Source: an uncultured Pelagibacteraceae bacterium
GTDB taxonomy: Bacteria; Pseudomonadota; Alphaproteobacteria; Pelagibacterales; Pelagibacteraceae
Reading direction: 5' to 3'
DNA: 64,000 nt
NCBI GenBank assembly: GCA_902538495.1
Contig: CACBFJ010000005.1
Coordinates: 20,169-84,168 of the forward strand
Positions 51,719 through 63,689 of this stretch are shown here, piece by piece. Positions within the stretch are counted from its first letter, which is position 1. The number at the start of each line of letters is the position of its first letter. Both the position numbers and the translations under genes were made by a program. Below the pieces are notes generated by a model. The model did not search any database and was not told the DNA's origin. It was given only the letters and a program-made list of their open reading frames with translations.

Positions 51719-52702
51719 ATGAAAATGTTTGTTAAAAAATTTAACCTTGGGGTTATATTTATAATTTATTTTTTTCTATCTACATATTTAAATGCTGAAA
51801 ATCATAATATTTATGAAACTATAGAACAGTTGCAAAAAGATATTAAAACACTTGAGAGAGCAGTTTATTCAGGATCAACAAATTTAAATATTGAAAATAG
51901 TAACATTGATACGTCCTTAGACCCTAATTCAGAAGATGTATTAACAAGACATTTATTAAAACTTACAGAAATTGAAACTCAATTTCAAAATTTAACGAAT
52001 AGATTTGAAGAAATAAACTTTAAACTTGATAAATTATCAAATAGATTATCAAAGGTCCAAGCCGATAATCAAATAAGATTTCAAGATTTAGAGAATGCTT
52101 CGGTTCGTAATGATGATCAAAAGACTTTAACTCAAAATTCCAAAGATAAAATTTTACCTGGCAGCTCACAACCACAAGATCTCGGTTCAATATCTTATAA
52201 AGATACGAACACTAATGAAACAATTCAACAAACTCAATCAATAGATACAACTGCAACAGTAATTACAGAGTCTTTTCAAGCTGATGAAAAAATTCTTCCG
52301 AGCGAGCCGCCAGAAAATCAATACGAATTTGCAACAAGTTTTTTAAAGGTTGGTGATTACTCTACAGCAGAAAGAGCTTTTAGAGAATTTGTACAAACAA
52401 ACCCAGAGCACAAACTTGCTGGCAATGCACAATATTGGTATGCCGAAACTTTTAGAATTAGACAGTTATATACAGATGCAGCATCTGCGTATTTAGAAGG
52501 ATATCAAAAATATCCTAAGGGCGAAAAAGCTCCTGTCAATTTGTTAAAGTTAGGTGTATCTATGGTGCAAATAGGAGAGAAAGATCAAGGTTGTAAAATG
52601 ATCAATGGCGTCGAAAAACAGTATCCTGAGGCAAATCAGTCTGTGATACAAAAAGCTAAATATGAGTCCAAGAAATTTGAGTGTAAAAATCAAAATTCCT
52701 AA
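51719..52702 (+). CDS. cpoB: Tol-Pal associated TPR protein (CpoB/YbgF)
   Basis: N-terminal coiled coil, C-terminal TPR NQYEFATSFLKVGDYSTAERAFREFVQTNPEH. Confidence 0.87.
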   Translation: MKMFVKKFNLGVIFIIYFFLSTYLNAENHNIYETIEQLQKDIKTLERAVYSGSTNLNIENSNIDTSLDPNSEDVLTRHLLKLTEIETQFQNLTNRFEEINFKLDKLSNRLSKVQADNQIRFQDLENASVRNDDQKTLTQNSKDKILPGSSQPQDLGSISYKDTNTNETIQQTQSIDTTATVITESFQADEKILPSEPPENQYEFATSFLKVGDYSTAERAFREFVQTNPEHKLAGNAQYWYAETFRIRQLYTDAASAYLEGYQKYPKGEKAPVNLLKLGVSMVQIGEKDQGCKMINGVEKQYPEANQSVIQKAKYESKKFECKNQNS

Positions 52703-53690
52703 ATTTTTAAAAAATAAATTAAACAATAAAAAAATTGGTCAAATTTATAAGAAATTTGAGAAGTCAATAACTATTAATGAAAATTTTATAGTTGCGGTAT
52801 CTGGGGGCCCAGACAGTCTTGCGTTAGCTTTTCTTTGTAAAATTTATTCAATACAAAAAAAACTCAAAGTTAAATTTTTTATTATTGATCATAAACTAAG
52901 AGCAGATTCTACAATCGAGGCAAAAAACGTTAAAAAAATACTCAATAAATTTCAAATAAATACTGAGATTTTGTATTGGCGAGGAAAAAAGCCTACAAAT
53001 AATATTCAATCAGTGGCAAGAACAAAAAGGTTTGAATTTTTGATCTCAAAATGCAAAAAACTTCGGATAAAACATATAATACTGGGACATCATCAAGATG
53101 ACTTATTTGAAAATTTTTTTATAAGAATTCTTAGGGGTAGTGGATTAAAAGGTTTAATTTCATTTAGTAAAAAAACTAAATTACAAAACGTTACAATTCT
53201 AAGACCTTTGTTAGATCAAAAAAAAAAGGATTTAGTTTTTATTTCTAAAAAAGTTTTTGGTTTTTATGTTAAAGATCCATCTAATGATGATGAAAAATTT
53301 CAAAGAGTGAGAGTAAGAAAACTTTTGAAGGGTCTTAAAAATGACGGTTTAGATCGAAAAAAATTTAAAAAAACAATTGAAAATTTAAAATCATCAAATG
53401 ATGTTGTAAATTACTATGTTAAAAAAAATTTAGAAAATAATTCCTTTTTTTCACACACAAAAAAACATTTGATTTTAAATAACAAATTTTTTAAACAACC
53501 TCACGAAATAGTATTTAGATCGTTGTCTGATTCTTTAAATTTCGTGAGTAAAAATTATTATTCTGTCAGAGGAAAAAAAATTGATAAAATGATCAAAGAT
53601 ATTCAGAAAAGCTCGTTTTATAGGACCACATTAGGCAGTTGTTTGATCGAAAAGGTCAACCAAACGGTCATTATTTCAAAAGAACATTAA
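52662..53690 (+). CDS. tilS: tRNA(Ile)-lysidine synthase
   Basis: VAVSGGPDSLALAFLC PP-loop, IDHKLRADS, LGHHQDDLFENFFIRILRGSGLKGL. Confidence 0.93.
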   Translation: MSPRNLSVKIKIPKFLKNKLNNKKIGQIYKKFEKSITINENFIVAVSGGPDSLALAFLCKIYSIQKKLKVKFFIIDHKLRADSTIEAKNVKKILNKFQINTEILYWRGKKPTNNIQSVARTKRFEFLISKCKKLRIKHIILGHHQDDLFENFFIRILRGSGLKGLISFSKKTKLQNVTILRPLLDQKKKDLVFISKKVFGFYVKDPSNDDEKFQRVRVRKLLKGLKNDGLDRKKFKKTIENLKSSNDVVNYYVKKNLENNSFFSHTKKHLILNNKFFKQPHEIVFRSLSDSLNFVSKNYYSVRGKKIDKMIKDIQKSSFYRTTLGSCLIEKVNQTVIISKEH

Positions 53691-53755
53691 TTTTCATCCA
53701 CATTAACCAAAATTGCCACTTGTTTAATCTCAAATAATTCTTATTTTACAATATT

Positions 53756-55663
53756 ATGAATTTCAAAAATATAGCTATGTGGGCTGTTATAGTCTTTTTG
53801 ACAATTGGTTTGTACAACATGTTCAAAAATCCTCAGTCAAACATCCGAGGTAACAACAAAGTAATATTCTCAGAATTTTTAACAGCTGTTGATAATGGAG
53901 AAGTTGTTAAAGTAGAAATTCAAGGAAACAATATTAAAGGAACTTATTCAAACGGGAATAATTTTACCACATACTCGCCAAATGATCCAAATTTGATTGA
54001 AAAACTATCTGAGAAGGGAGTTAGTATTTCTGCAGCTCCGTTAGAAGAAAAAATGCCATCATTGTTTGGAGTACTACTTTCTTGGTTTCCAATGCTGTTG
54101 TTAATTGCTGTATGGATTTTCTTTATGAGACAAATGCAAGGGGGCAAAGGTGGAGCCATGGGTTTCGGTAGATCAAAAGCAAAAATGATGAACGAGCTCA
54201 AAGGAAAAGTAACATTTAATGATGTAGCAGGAGTAGAAGAGGCAAAAGAGGAAGTTGAAGAGATAGTTGAATTTTTAAAAGATCCAAAAAAGTTCAGTAG
54301 ACTTGGTGGAAAAATTCCTAGAGGAGCTTTACTGGTTGGACCTCCTGGAACTGGAAAAACTTTACTTGCTAGAGCTATAGCAGGAGAGGCTGGAGTTCCA
54401 TTTTTTACAATATCAGGTTCAGATTTCGTAGAAATGTTTGTTGGTGTTGGAGCATCAAGAGTTAGAGATATGTTTGACCAAGGAAAAAAAAATTCCCCGT
54501 GCATAATTTTCATTGATGAAATTGATGCTGTTGGTAGAAGTCGAGGAGCAGGTTTGGGTGGTGGAAACGATGAGAGAGAGCAAACACTTAATCAGCTTTT
54601 GGTCGAGATGGATGGTTTCGATACTAATGAAGGTGTAATTATAATCGCTGCAACTAATAGACCAGATGTTTTAGACCCTGCTTTGCTAAGACCAGGAAGA
54701 TTTGACAGACAAGTTGTTGTATCGAATCCAGATATTATAGGTAGAGAAAAAATATTAAAAGTACACGTGAAAAAAATTAAAATGGCTCCAGATGTAAATT
54801 TAAGAACTATCGCACGTGGTACTCCAGGTTTTTCAGGTGCAGATTTAGCTAATCTTGTTAATGAGGCAGCGTTATTAGCTGCAAGAAAAAATAAAAGAAT
54901 TGTTACTTTAATGGAATTTGAAGAAGCAAAAGATAAAGTAATGATGGGAGCCGAGAGAAGATCTATGGTCATGACCGAAGATGAAAAAAAACTCACAGCT
55001 TATCATGAAGGTGGACATGCACTGGTTTCATTTAACATGCCTAGTTACGATCCAATTCATAAAGCAACAATAATTCCTAGAGGAAGAGCTTTAGGTATGG
55101 TGATGAATTTGCCAGAGAGAGATAAGCATGGTTATTCTATAAAATATCTTAAAGCTAGGTTAGCTGTGTGCTTTGGTGGTAGAGTGGCAGAAGAACTTAT
55201 TTTTGGTAAAGATGATATTACCACAGGTGCTGGTGGAGGGACAGGATCAGATATAAATCAAGCAACTCAACTTGCAAGAGCCATGGTAACTAAGTATGGC
55301 ATGAGTGAGGAAATGGGACCCGTTGAATATGGTGAAAATCAAGAGGAAGTGTTTCTAGGTAGATCAGTCACACAGACTCAATCTGTATCTGAAGCAGTTG
55401 CGCAAAAAATTGACAAAGAAATACGAAAGCTTGTAGATGAGGGCTATAATCAAGCAAAAAAAATATTAACAGAAAAAATAGATGATTTACATAAAATCGC
55501 TAAAGCCCTAATAACATACGAAACATTAACTGGTGAAGAAATAGAGAATATAATCAATAAAAATTTATATCCTAAAGATAAAGTTTTAGATAATCCAGAA
55601 ACAAAAGATAATCAAGACTCAGCCTTGGGTGCTATGGGTTTAAAACCTAAAATTGTTCATTAA
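53756..55663 (+). CDS. ftsH: ATP-dependent zinc metalloprotease FtsH
   Basis: [46 protein letters not shown]. Confidence 0.97.
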   Translation: MNFKNIAMWAVIVFLTIGLYNMFKNPQSNIRGNNKVIFSEFLTAVDNGEVVKVEIQGNNIKGTYSNGNNFTTYSPNDPNLIEKLSEKGVSISAAPLEEKMPSLFGVLLSWFPMLLLIAVWIFFMRQMQGGKGGAMGFGRSKAKMMNELKGKVTFNDVAGVEEAKEEVEEIVEFLKDPKKFSRLGGKIPRGALLVGPPGTGKTLLARAIAGEAGVPFFTISGSDFVEMFVGVGASRVRDMFDQGKKNSPCIIFIDEIDAVGRSRGAGLGGGNDEREQTLNQLLVEMDGFDTNEGVIIIAATNRPDVLDPALLRPGRFDRQVVVSNPDIIGREKILKVHVKKIKMAPDVNLRTIARGTPGFSGADLANLVNEAALLAARKNKRIVTLMEFEEAKDKVMMGAERRSMVMTEDEKKLTAYHEGGHALVSFNMPSYDPIHKATIIPRGRALGMVMNLPERDKHGYSIKYLKARLAVCFGGRVAEELIFGKDDITTGAGGGTGSDINQATQLARAMVTKYGMSEEMGPVEYGENQEEVFLGRSVTQTQSVSEAVAQKIDKEIRKLVDEGYNQAKKILTEKIDDLHKIAKALITYETLTGEEIENIINKNLYPKDKVLDNPETKDNQDSALGAMGLKPKIVH

Positions 55664-55669
55664 TAAATA

Positions 55670-56722
55670 ATGCAAAGATATTACACAAGAGCGTGTAATT
55701 TCTACTTTGGCAATCAATCAAAAATTCTAGTAAATAAAAAAAAATCGGTTCCGCTACATCAGATTAATGAAATATCTTTTGACCATGTTGAGATTATTAC
55801 AAGAAAAAAGATCAGAAAAATTTCTATAAATCAAGTCAAGAAATTACCAATTAACTTAAAAAAAAAAATAAATGCAGATATTAAAAGAATAAATTCAAAA
55901 AAAATAAATTTTTCTAATTTTAATTTTAAAAAAATTCCAAATATTTTAGGAGTATTAAATCTTACACCTGACAGTTTTTCTGATGGAGGAAAATTTAATA
56001 AAAAAAATAAGGGTGTTAATCATGCTATCAGTTTATATAAAAGTGGCGCATCTATAATTGATGTTGGTGGGGAGTCTACAAGACCAGGATCGAAAGCTGT
56101 AAATGAAAAGCAAGAATGGAATAGAATAAAGAGGATATTAAAATTAATTGTAAAAAAAATACCAATTTCTTTAGATACAAGAAAGTCCAGAATTATGGAA
56201 AATGGGATTAGAATGGGAGTTAAACTTATTAATGATGTTTCAGGATTAAGTTACGATCCTGAAACAATAAATATTTTAAAAAAGTATAAAATTCCATTTG
56301 TAATACAGCATTCAGTAGGGATACCAGAAAATATGCAAAAGAAAGCAAAATATAAAAATGAATTATTAGATATATACGATTATTTTGAGGATAAGATTAA
56401 GTTAATAAGGTCAAAGGGTATTAAACATAATAATATAATTTTGGATCCTGGAATTGGATTTGGAAAAAATTTGAAACATAATATGAATCTTATAAGAGGT
56501 GTTTCTATTTTTCATTCATTAGGTTTTCCTATACTAGTAGGGAATTCAAGAAAAAGATTTATTAAAGATATATCAAAAAAAAATGATAGCAAAACAAGGA
56601 TCGGTGGAACTATGACTTCTTCAATATTTCTTTTAATGCAAGGAATCCAGATTTTGAGAATTCATGATGTTAATGAAGTTAAGCAAGGTATTAAAGTTTT
56701 TAACGAGATAGTCAAAAATTAA
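55670..56722 (+). CDS. folP: dihydropteroate synthase
   Basis: ILGVLNLTPDSFSDGG, IIDVGGESTRPGS, LINDVSGL, ILDPGIGFGKN. Confidence 0.94.
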   Translation: MQRYYTRACNFYFGNQSKILVNKKKSVPLHQINEISFDHVEIITRKKIRKISINQVKKLPINLKKKINADIKRINSKKINFSNFNFKKIPNILGVLNLTPDSFSDGGKFNKKNKGVNHAISLYKSGASIIDVGGESTRPGSKAVNEKQEWNRIKRILKLIVKKIPISLDTRKSRIMENGIRMGVKLINDVSGLSYDPETINILKKYKIPFVIQHSVGIPENMQKKAKYKNELLDIYDYFEDKIKLIRSKGIKHNNIILDPGIGFGKNLKHNMNLIRGVSIFHSLGFPILVGNSRKRFIKDISKKNDSKTRIGGTMTSSIFLLMQGIQILRIHDVNEVKQGIKVFNEIVKN

Positions 56723-58065
56723 TGACAAAAAAATATTTTGGAACAGATGGAATAAGGGGAGCAGTTAATAGTAAATTTATAAATGGAGATATGTTTTTTA
56801 AATTTGGACTTGCAAGTGGAACATACTTTAAGTCACAAAAAAAAAGAAAACAAACAGCAATAATTGCAAAAGATACTAGATTATCAGGATATACACTTGA
56901 GCCAGCTCTTGTTTCAGGTTTAGCTTCAGCTGGTATGCATGTTTATACTTTAGGACCCTTACCAACTAATGGGCTGGCTATGCTAACAAAAGAAATGAGG
57001 GCTAATATGGGTATAATGATCACCGCCTCTCACAATCCACATTTTGACAATGGTTTAAAATTGTTTGGTCCTGATGGAATGAAATTATCAGATAAAATAG
57101 AAAAAAAAATTGAGGGACTTATAGATAAAAAAATCTCAAAAAACCTTTCGCATTCTGAAAAATTAGGAAGAGTTAAAAGATTAGAAACAGGTACCAAAAA
57201 ATATATTAAAATATTAAAAAAAAATTTCACAAAAGAGTTTAATTTAAGAGGACTAAGAATAGTAATAGATTGTGCAAATGGCGCTGGTTATAAGGCGGGT
57301 CCTGAATTATTGAAATCATTAGGAGCTAAAGTCATAGCAATAGGTGTTAAGCCAAATGGTCTAAATATTAATAAAAAATGTGGGTCAACTTTTCCAAGAA
57401 ACATTAGATCTGCTGTGAAAAAATATAAAGCACATATTGGAATATCTTTAGATGGAGATGCTGACAGGATTATAATGTGTGATGAAAAAAGTAACATAAT
57501 AGATGGAGACCAAATTATAGCTGCTTTAGCAACAAGATGGAAAAATAAAAAAATGTTAAAAGGGGGAGTTGTTGGAACATTAATGTCAAATTATGGGTTA
57601 GAAAAATATTTTAAATCAAAAGAAATTAAATTTTTAAGGGCAAATGTTGGAGATAGATATGTAAAAGAAAAAATGCAAAAATATAATTTTAATTTAGGTG
57701 GTGAGCAGTCGGGACATATTATTTTAGGTAAATTCGCAACTACCGGAGATGGTTTGCTAGTAGCTTTAGAAGCTCTTTTTGCTTTAAGAAAAGGAAAAAA
57801 GGCAAGTGAATTTTTTGAACAATTTAAGAAAACACCTCAGCTTTTAGAAAATATCGAAGTAAAAGATAAAAATATTGTTAACAAAACAGAGATAAGAAAA
57901 ATTATAAAAAATGCGGATAAATTAATTAAAGGCAAGGGAAGAATTTTAGTAAGAAAATCAGGAACAGAATCTAAAATAAGAGTAATGGGAGAAAGTGAAA
58001 ACAAAGCTCTTCTATATAAATGCGTGAACATGATTACAAAAAAAATTAAACAAATTGAAACCTAA
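56722..58065 (+). CDS. glmM: phosphoglucosamine mutase
   Basis: KYFGTDGIRGAVN, MITASHNPHFDNGLKLFGPDG, LDGDADRII, RKSGTESKIRVMGE. Confidence 0.96.
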   Translation: MTKKYFGTDGIRGAVNSKFINGDMFFKFGLASGTYFKSQKKRKQTAIIAKDTRLSGYTLEPALVSGLASAGMHVYTLGPLPTNGLAMLTKEMRANMGIMITASHNPHFDNGLKLFGPDGMKLSDKIEKKIEGLIDKKISKNLSHSEKLGRVKRLETGTKKYIKILKKNFTKEFNLRGLRIVIDCANGAGYKAGPELLKSLGAKVIAIGVKPNGLNINKKCGSTFPRNIRSAVKKYKAHIGISLDGDADRIIMCDEKSNIIDGDQIIAALATRWKNKKMLKGGVVGTLMSNYGLEKYFKSKEIKFLRANVGDRYVKEKMQKYNFNLGGEQSGHIILGKFATTGDGLLVALEALFALRKGKKASEFFEQFKKTPQLLENIEVKDKNIVNKTEIRKIIKNADKLIKGKGRILVRKSGTESKIRVMGESENKALLYKCVNMITKKIKQIET

Positions 58066-58867
58066 TTCTAAAATTTTAATTATTGCAGGATCTGACTCAT
58101 CTGGTGGAGCAGGTATTCAAGCTGATATAAAAACTATCACTGCTCTTGGTTCTTATGCAATGACAGCAATAACTGCAATTACATCACAAAATACCACAGG
58201 TGTAAAATCAATTGTTGGGATTAATCCAAAAGAAATTCTTAATCAAATTATTCATAGTTGTAAAGACATAAGACCTGATGCAATAAAAATTGGTATGCTA
58301 CATTCTTCAGAGGTTATTAGAATGGTACTAAAAGCTTTGGATGTAATTAAAGTTAAAAAAATTGTATTAGATCCTGTGATGGTTGCCAAAGGAGGAGCTA
58401 AACTGATAGATGGTAAAGCTATTCAATTGTTAAAATTTAAATTAATAAAAAAAGTATCGCTTATTACACCCAATATTCCTGAGGCAGAAATCTTGACAAA
58501 AACAAAAATTATAACAAAAGAGGATATGATTTTTGCTGCTAATAAACTTATAGGTTTAGGAGCTAAAAATGTACTTATAAAAGGTGGCCATTTAAAACAT
58601 AAAGATGTAATAGATATTTTAATAAACCTAAAAGATATAAAAATCTTTAAAAGCGAGCGTTACAAAACAAAGAATACTCATGGTACAGGTTGTACATTAT
58701 CTAGCTCAGTTACAACTTTTTTATCATGTGGAAAAACAGTAAAGAAATCTTGTGAGCTTGGAATTAAGTATGTAAATTCTGCAATTAAATCAAACCCGAA
58801 ATATGGAAAAGGTCATGGCCCAATCAACCATCTCACATCTCTTAAAATAAAAACAAAGTTTAAATAA
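58055..58867 (+). CDS. thiD: hydroxymethylpyrimidine (phosphate) kinase
   Basis: [50 protein letters not shown] start. Confidence 0.94.
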   Translation: MKPNSKILIIAGSDSSGGAGIQADIKTITALGSYAMTAITAITSQNTTGVKSIVGINPKEILNQIIHSCKDIRPDAIKIGMLHSSEVIRMVLKALDVIKVKKIVLDPVMVAKGGAKLIDGKAIQLLKFKLIKKVSLITPNIPEAEILTKTKIITKEDMIFAANKLIGLGAKNVLIKGGHLKHKDVIDILINLKDIKIFKSERYKTKNTHGTGCTLSSSVTTFLSCGKTVKKSCELGIKYVNSAIKSNPKYGKGHGPINHLTSLKIKTKFK

Positions 58868-60159
58868 TGAAAAATATAGTCGTTGTTGGATCTCAATGGG
58901 GTGACGAGGGTAAAGGAAAAATTGTTGATTGGTTATCAGAACAAGCTGATGTGGTAATAAGATTTCAAGGAGGTCACAATGCTGGACACACTCTTGTAAT
59001 AGATGGTGTAACTTATAAGTTAAGATTATTACCATCTGGGATAGTTAGAAAGGGTAAAATATCAATAATTGGTAATGGTGTTGTAGTAGATCCTTGGGCT
59101 TTATTAGAGGAAATTAAAGAAATAAAATCTAAAGGTGTGGAAGTAAATACAAATAATTTTATTATTTCTGAATCTGCAAATTTGATTTTGCCTTTTCATA
59201 GGGAAATGGATGAAATTAGAGAGGATGCAGCGGGTAGAAGCAAAATCGGAACAACCAGACGAGGAATTGGACCTGCATATGAAGATAAAGTTGGCAGAAG
59301 ATCAATAAGAGTTATGGATTTGAGGTCTGAAAAAAATTTAGATCAAAGACTTGAGTCAGTATTAATTCACCACAATGCAATAAGAAAAGGTCTAGGAAAA
59401 AAAATTTTTGAAAAAGACCAGTTAAAGACTGATTTACTTAAAATTGCGCCTAAAATATTAGAATTTTCAAAACCTGTATGGCTTAAAATTGATGAATTCA
59501 AAAAACAAAAAAAGAAAATTTTGTTTGAAGGTGCTCAAGGTATTTTGCTTGATGTTGACCATGGAACTTATCCTTTTGTAACTTCCTCAAATACTGTTGC
59601 ATCAAGTGCAGCCACAGGAACAGGTTGTGGACTTGATACGATAAATTATGTTCTAGGGATTACAAAAGCTTACACAACAAGAGTTGGAGAAGGTCCGTTT
59701 CCAACAGAACTAACAGATAGTATTGGCGAGCTGTTAGGTACGCGAGGAAAAGAATTTGGAACTGTCACAAGCAGAAAAAGAAGATGTGGATGGTTTGATG
59801 GTGTTTTAGTTAGACAAACGATTAAAGTTTCAGGCATTAATTCTATTGCTTTGACTAAATTAGATGTTTTAGACGAATTAGATGAAATTAAAATGTGTGT
59901 TGCTTACGAGCTTGATGGTAAAAAATTAGATTATTTGCCTGCTGCTGTCGAGGATCAAATTAAAATAAAACCTATTTATAAAACATTTCAAGGATGGAAA
60001 GTTTCAACTAGTGGTATCAAAAATATTGAGTCACTTCCCGAAAATGCAAAAAAATACATCTTTGCAGTGGAAGATTTTATTGGTGCAAAAGTTTCTAGTA
60101 TTTCTACTAGTCCAGAAAGGGATGATACAATTTTAATTGAGGATCCTTTTGATATTTAA
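58867..60159 (+). CDS. purA: adenylosuccinate synthase
   Basis: [52 protein letters not shown]. Confidence 0.97.
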   Translation: MKNIVVVGSQWGDEGKGKIVDWLSEQADVVIRFQGGHNAGHTLVIDGVTYKLRLLPSGIVRKGKISIIGNGVVVDPWALLEEIKEIKSKGVEVNTNNFIISESANLILPFHREMDEIREDAAGRSKIGTTRRGIGPAYEDKVGRRSIRVMDLRSEKNLDQRLESVLIHHNAIRKGLGKKIFEKDQLKTDLLKIAPKILEFSKPVWLKIDEFKKQKKKILFEGAQGILLDVDHGTYPFVTSSNTVASSAATGTGCGLDTINYVLGITKAYTTRVGEGPFPTELTDSIGELLGTRGKEFGTVTSRKRRCGWFDGVLVRQTIKVSGINSIALTKLDVLDELDEIKMCVAYELDGKKLDYLPAAVEDQIKIKPIYKTFQGWKVSTSGIKNIESLPENAKKYIFAVEDFIGAKVSSISTSPERDDTILIEDPFDI

Positions 60160-61049
60160 TTTGTGGAAAGTAAATTTTTTGATTTAGCTAAAAGCAACAT
60201 GTGCTTTTGAAGTTTTTCAAATGCTCTATTTTCTATCTGTCTAACTCTCTCTCTGCTAATTTTGTATTTCTGGCTTAAATCTTCCAAGGTAGTTGGATCA
60301 TCATTTAGTCTTCTTGAATATAAAATTTCTCTCTCCCTATCATTTAGAACTTTAATAGAATCTTTTAATAAATCTCTTCTTTGTTCCATTTCCTCGTGAT
60401 GAGCATATTTTAAATCGTGATCAAGTTCCTTGTCCTCTAACCAGTCCTGCCATTCATCTCCATCTTCACCAACTTGAGCGTTAAGAGAAAACTCTTTACC
60501 TGAGAGCCTTCTATTCATTGAAACCACTTCATCTTTGCTTACATCAAGTTTATTAGCAATATGGTTTACGTGCTCATCTTTTAAATCACCCTCAGTCTCT
60601 GGTGAAATTTGGTTTTTAATTTTTTTTAAATTAAAAAATAATTTTTTTTGTGCAGTCGTAGTACCGATTTTAACAAGACTCCATGATCTTAAAATATATT
60701 CCTGAATTGAAGCTTTGATCCACCACATCGCATAAGTTGCTAATCTAAAACCTTTCTCTGGTTCAAATTTTTTGACCGCTTGCATCAAACCTACATTTCC
60801 TTCTGAAATCATCTCATTAACAGGTAATCCGTATCCTCTATATCCCATTGCTATCTTTGCAACTAATCTTAAGTGGCTAGTAACTAATTTTTCTGCAGCT
60901 TTAATATTCCCAGTTGCTTTCCAATTTTTTGCGAGCATATACTCTTCCTCAGCCGCTAACATTGGAAATTTTTTTATCTGCTCTAAGTACGCGGCTAGAC
61001 CACCCTCATTAGACAAAGTTGGTAAATTATTACTAATTGTAGTGTTCAT
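60156..61049 (-). CDS. rpoH: RNA polymerase sigma-32 factor
   Basis: [80 protein letters not shown]. Confidence 0.96.
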   Translation of the reverse strand: MNTTISNNLPTLSNEGGLAAYLEQIKKFPMLAAEEEYMLAKNWKATGNIKAAEKLVTSHLRLVAKIAMGYRGYGLPVNEMISEGNVGLMQAVKKFEPEKGFRLATYAMWWIKASIQEYILRSWSLVKIGTTTAQKKLFFNLKKIKNQISPETEGDLKDEHVNHIANKLDVSKDEVVSMNRRLSGKEFSLNAQVGEDGDEWQDWLEDKELDHDLKYAHHEEMEQRRDLLKDSIKVLNDREREILYSRRLNDDPTTLEDLSQKYKISRERVRQIENRAFEKLQKHMLLLAKSKNLLSTN

Positions 61050-61090
61050 AGAAATGTTTATTTAATAAATTATAATTAATTTTCAATAAT

Positions 61091-62071
61091 TTATTTTTCA
61101 GTATTTCTTAGCTTTTTTAAAATATTATTAAGGTCTTTTGGCAAAAGTGAGGAAAAAATCATTGGTTTTTTAGTACTAGGATGCCTAAAGCCTAAGGTTT
61201 TGGCATGAAGAAATTGTCTTTTTAATTTTGAAATTGAACTTTGTAGTCCTAGATCAATATTTTTCAATTTTTTATATTTTTTCTTATATTTATCATCTCC
61301 CAATATACTGTTACCCTTGTAGTTCATGTGTACTCTGATTTGATGCGTTCTTCCAGTTTCTAATTTACATTCTACTAAACTTAAGGTCGGTATGCTTTCA
61401 TTTTCAAAAACTTCAATAGTTTTATAATTAGTTATTGCTTTTTTACCTTTAAAAGTACTAACCGTCATTAATTGTCTATTTTTTGAACTACGAGTAATAA
61501 AAGTTTCTATTCTTCCATAAGATGGCCTAAGTTTTCCCCATATTAAAAGCTGGTAGATTCTTGTAATTGTGTGTTCATTAAATTGTTTTGATAAATTTTT
61601 ATGTGCTTCATTGTTCTTTGCGATTACAACCAAACCAGACGTATTTTTATCAATTCTATGAACAATACCAGGTCTTAATTCATCACCGATATTTGATAAA
61701 GAGTTTTTGTTATAACTAATTAAGGCATTTACAATTGTCTTATCATAATTTCCAGCTCCTGGATGCATTATAATCCCAGCAGGTTTATCAATAACTAACA
61801 AATCTTTATCTTCATAAACTATTTCTAATTTAAATTTATAAGGCTTAAGAGATGCCATCTTTAGCTCTGGGATTTGAAGATCTATAAAGTCTCCAACAGA
61901 GACTTTTTTTGAGGGACTTTTAATAATTTTGTTATTTAGTTTTAATTTTTCTTTAAGTATTAAATTTTTTATCCTAGTTCTGCTAATAAATTCGTCTCTT
62001 TTATTAATTAAAACATCAACTCTTAAATTCTTCTCTTTCTCTTTAACTATAAAACTAATGTTTTTTTCCAT
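61091..62071 (-). CDS. rluD: 23S rRNA pseudouridine synthase, RluD family
   Basis: S4-like N-terminus; GIVHRIDKNTSGLVVIAKN, CKLETGRTHQIRVHM, FLHAKTLGF. Confidence 0.92.
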   Translation of the reverse strand: MEKNISFIVKEKEKNLRVDVLINKRDEFISRTRIKNLILKEKLKLNNKIIKSPSKKVSVGDFIDLQIPELKMASLKPYKFKLEIVYEDKDLLVIDKPAGIIMHPGAGNYDKTIVNALISYNKNSLSNIGDELRPGIVHRIDKNTSGLVVIAKNNEAHKNLSKQFNEHTITRIYQLLIWGKLRPSYGRIETFITRSSKNRQLMTVSTFKGKKAITNYKTIEVFENESIPTLSLVECKLETGRTHQIRVHMNYKGNSILGDDKYKKKYKKLKNIDLGLQSSISKLKRQFLHAKTLGFRHPSTKKPMIFSSLLPKDLNNILKKLRNTEK

Positions 62072-62094
62072 AAAATATAATATTAATACTATAT

Positions 62095-62171
62095 GCGTCT
62101 GTAGCTCAATTGGATAGAGCGCCTGACTTCGGATCAGGAGGTTCTGGGTTCAACTCCTAGCAGGCGCACCA
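62095..62171 (+). tRNA. tRNA-Arg (TCG)
   Basis: GCGTCTGTAGCTCAATTGGATAGAGCGCCTGACTTCGGATCAGGAGGTTCTGGGTTCAACTCCTAGCAGGCGCACCA; anticodon loop CTTCGGA, encoded CCA. Confidence 0.94.
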
Positions 62172-62172
62172 A

Positions 62173-62964
62173 TTATTCTCCCATATTTATTAAAGTCCCT
62201 TTAGTTCGAGCTCTTAAAAAAGATAAATAGAATAGGACTATTCCAACAACTAAATAGATCAAGTTCAACAAATATGCTTGTTTTAAATTTACATAATCTA
62301 TTGATCCATTTAGGAGTATATTTCTAGTTTCATCAAAAATATAAACAAGCGGTAAACATTTTGCTATGAATTGAAATAGATCTGGTAGAATTTCTATTGG
62401 ATAGTAAATGCACCCCAGAGGAGCTAATAAAAATAATGATGACCATGCAATATTTTCAAAAGATGGACCAAATCTAATTAATCCTGAACTCACAAATAAT
62501 CCAAGTGTTATTCCAAATAGATATAAACTTATGAATAAGAATAAAAGCGGCAAACCCAATTTTAAAATCGATACACCAAATAGGGGAGAGGTTAACATGA
62601 TTGCAGGAACCAATCCTATCAAAGTCCTTATCAAAGCAGTAAAAATTAATGAACAAATAATTTCTTTAAGCTTTAGGGGAGCAATAAACAAATTTGTGAA
62701 ATTTCTACTCCAGATTTCTTCTAAAAAAAGCATGTTAAAACTAATGCTTGATCTAAAAAGAATATCGTAAAGTATTGCACATGTTAAAATTACTCCCAAA
62801 GTATTGCTATAGTAGTCACTATGTATTGAGAAGAATTTTGAGATAAAACCCCACAAAATTATTTGAATTGTAGGCCAATAAATTAAATCCAAAATTCTTG
62901 GCAAAGAACTTTTAATTAAATAAAAATGTCTAAGGAAAAGACCATACATTTTATTAAAATTCAT
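62173..62964 (-). CDS. ABC-2 type transporter permease
   Basis: Multi-TM with PRILDLIYWPTIQIILWGF, SSGLIRFGPSFENIAWS; coupled to ATPase gene. Confidence 0.88.
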   Translation of the reverse strand: MNFNKMYGLFLRHFYLIKSSLPRILDLIYWPTIQIILWGFISKFFSIHSDYYSNTLGVILTCAILYDILFRSSISFNMLFLEEIWSRNFTNLFIAPLKLKEIICSLIFTALIRTLIGLVPAIMLTSPLFGVSILKLGLPLLFLFISLYLFGITLGLFVSSGLIRFGPSFENIAWSSLFLLAPLGCIYYPIEILPDLFQFIAKCLPLVYIFDETRNILLNGSIDYVNLKQAYLLNLIYLVVGIVLFYLSFLRARTKGTLINMGE

Positions 62965-63689
62965 ACATTTTCCCTTGTAAGTTTTAAAAAAACTTCTTCC
63001 ATATTTTTTCTTCCATGTTTTTTAATTAATTCCTCAGGTCTACCCTCATCAATAATCGACCCTTTATTCATCATTAAAACTGAGGAACATAGTCTCTCTA
63101 CCTCTGCCATATTGTGTGATGCTAATAAAATTGATGTTTTATTTTCCTTTTGATATTCCTCTAAAAAACTTCTAACAAAATCACCTGTTTCAGGATCAAG
63201 TGATGCTGTAGGTTCATCAAGAAGTAAAACTTTTGGATTATTAATTATTGATTTTGCAAGACTAACCCTATTTTTTTGACCAGATGACAACTCCCCGGTT
63301 AATTTATCTATAAATTCGTAGAGTCTTAATTTTTCACACAGATAATCAATTTTTGCCTTATGTTTGTTCACATCATAAAGCCTCCCATAAACTTCTAAAT
63401 TTTGTCTAACTGTCAATTTTTTTGGCAACTCTATATAAGGTGATATAAAATTTAATTGATTTAATAGATCTACACGTTGGTTTTCAATTTCGACACCATT
63501 TATTAAAACCTTTCCTTTTGATGGCTTTAACAAACCTAAAATCATACCGATTGTAGTAGTTTTTCCACAACCATTAGGACCAAGTATCCCAATGATTTCA
63601 TTTTGATTGACTTTAAAAGAAACGTTTTTTACTGCTTCTTTTGTATTATAAGTTTTTGATAATCCTATTACTTCAAGTGGTTTTTTCAT
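62961..63689 (-). CDS. ABC transporter ATP-binding protein
   Basis: Walker A GPNGCGKTTT, LSSGQKNRVSLA, VLLLDEPTASLDPETG. Confidence 0.95.
   Translation of the reverse strand: MKKPLEVIGLSKTYNTKEAVKNVSFKVNQNEIIGILGPNGCGKTTTIGMILGLLKPSKGKVLINGVEIENQRVDLLNQLNFISPYIELPKKLTVRQNLEVYGRLYDVNKHKAKIDYLCEKLRLYEFIDKLTGELSSGQKNRVSLAKSIINNPKVLLLDEPTASLDPETGDFVRSFLEEYQKENKTSILLASHNMAEVERLCSSVLMMNKGSIIDEGRPEELIKKHGRKNMEEVFLKLTRENV

Noticed and set aside
53944-54996. Long minus-strand ORFs (189 aa and 134 aa) antisense to ftsH
   Set aside because: Lie fully inside the unmistakable ftsH coding sequence; low-complexity shadow translations
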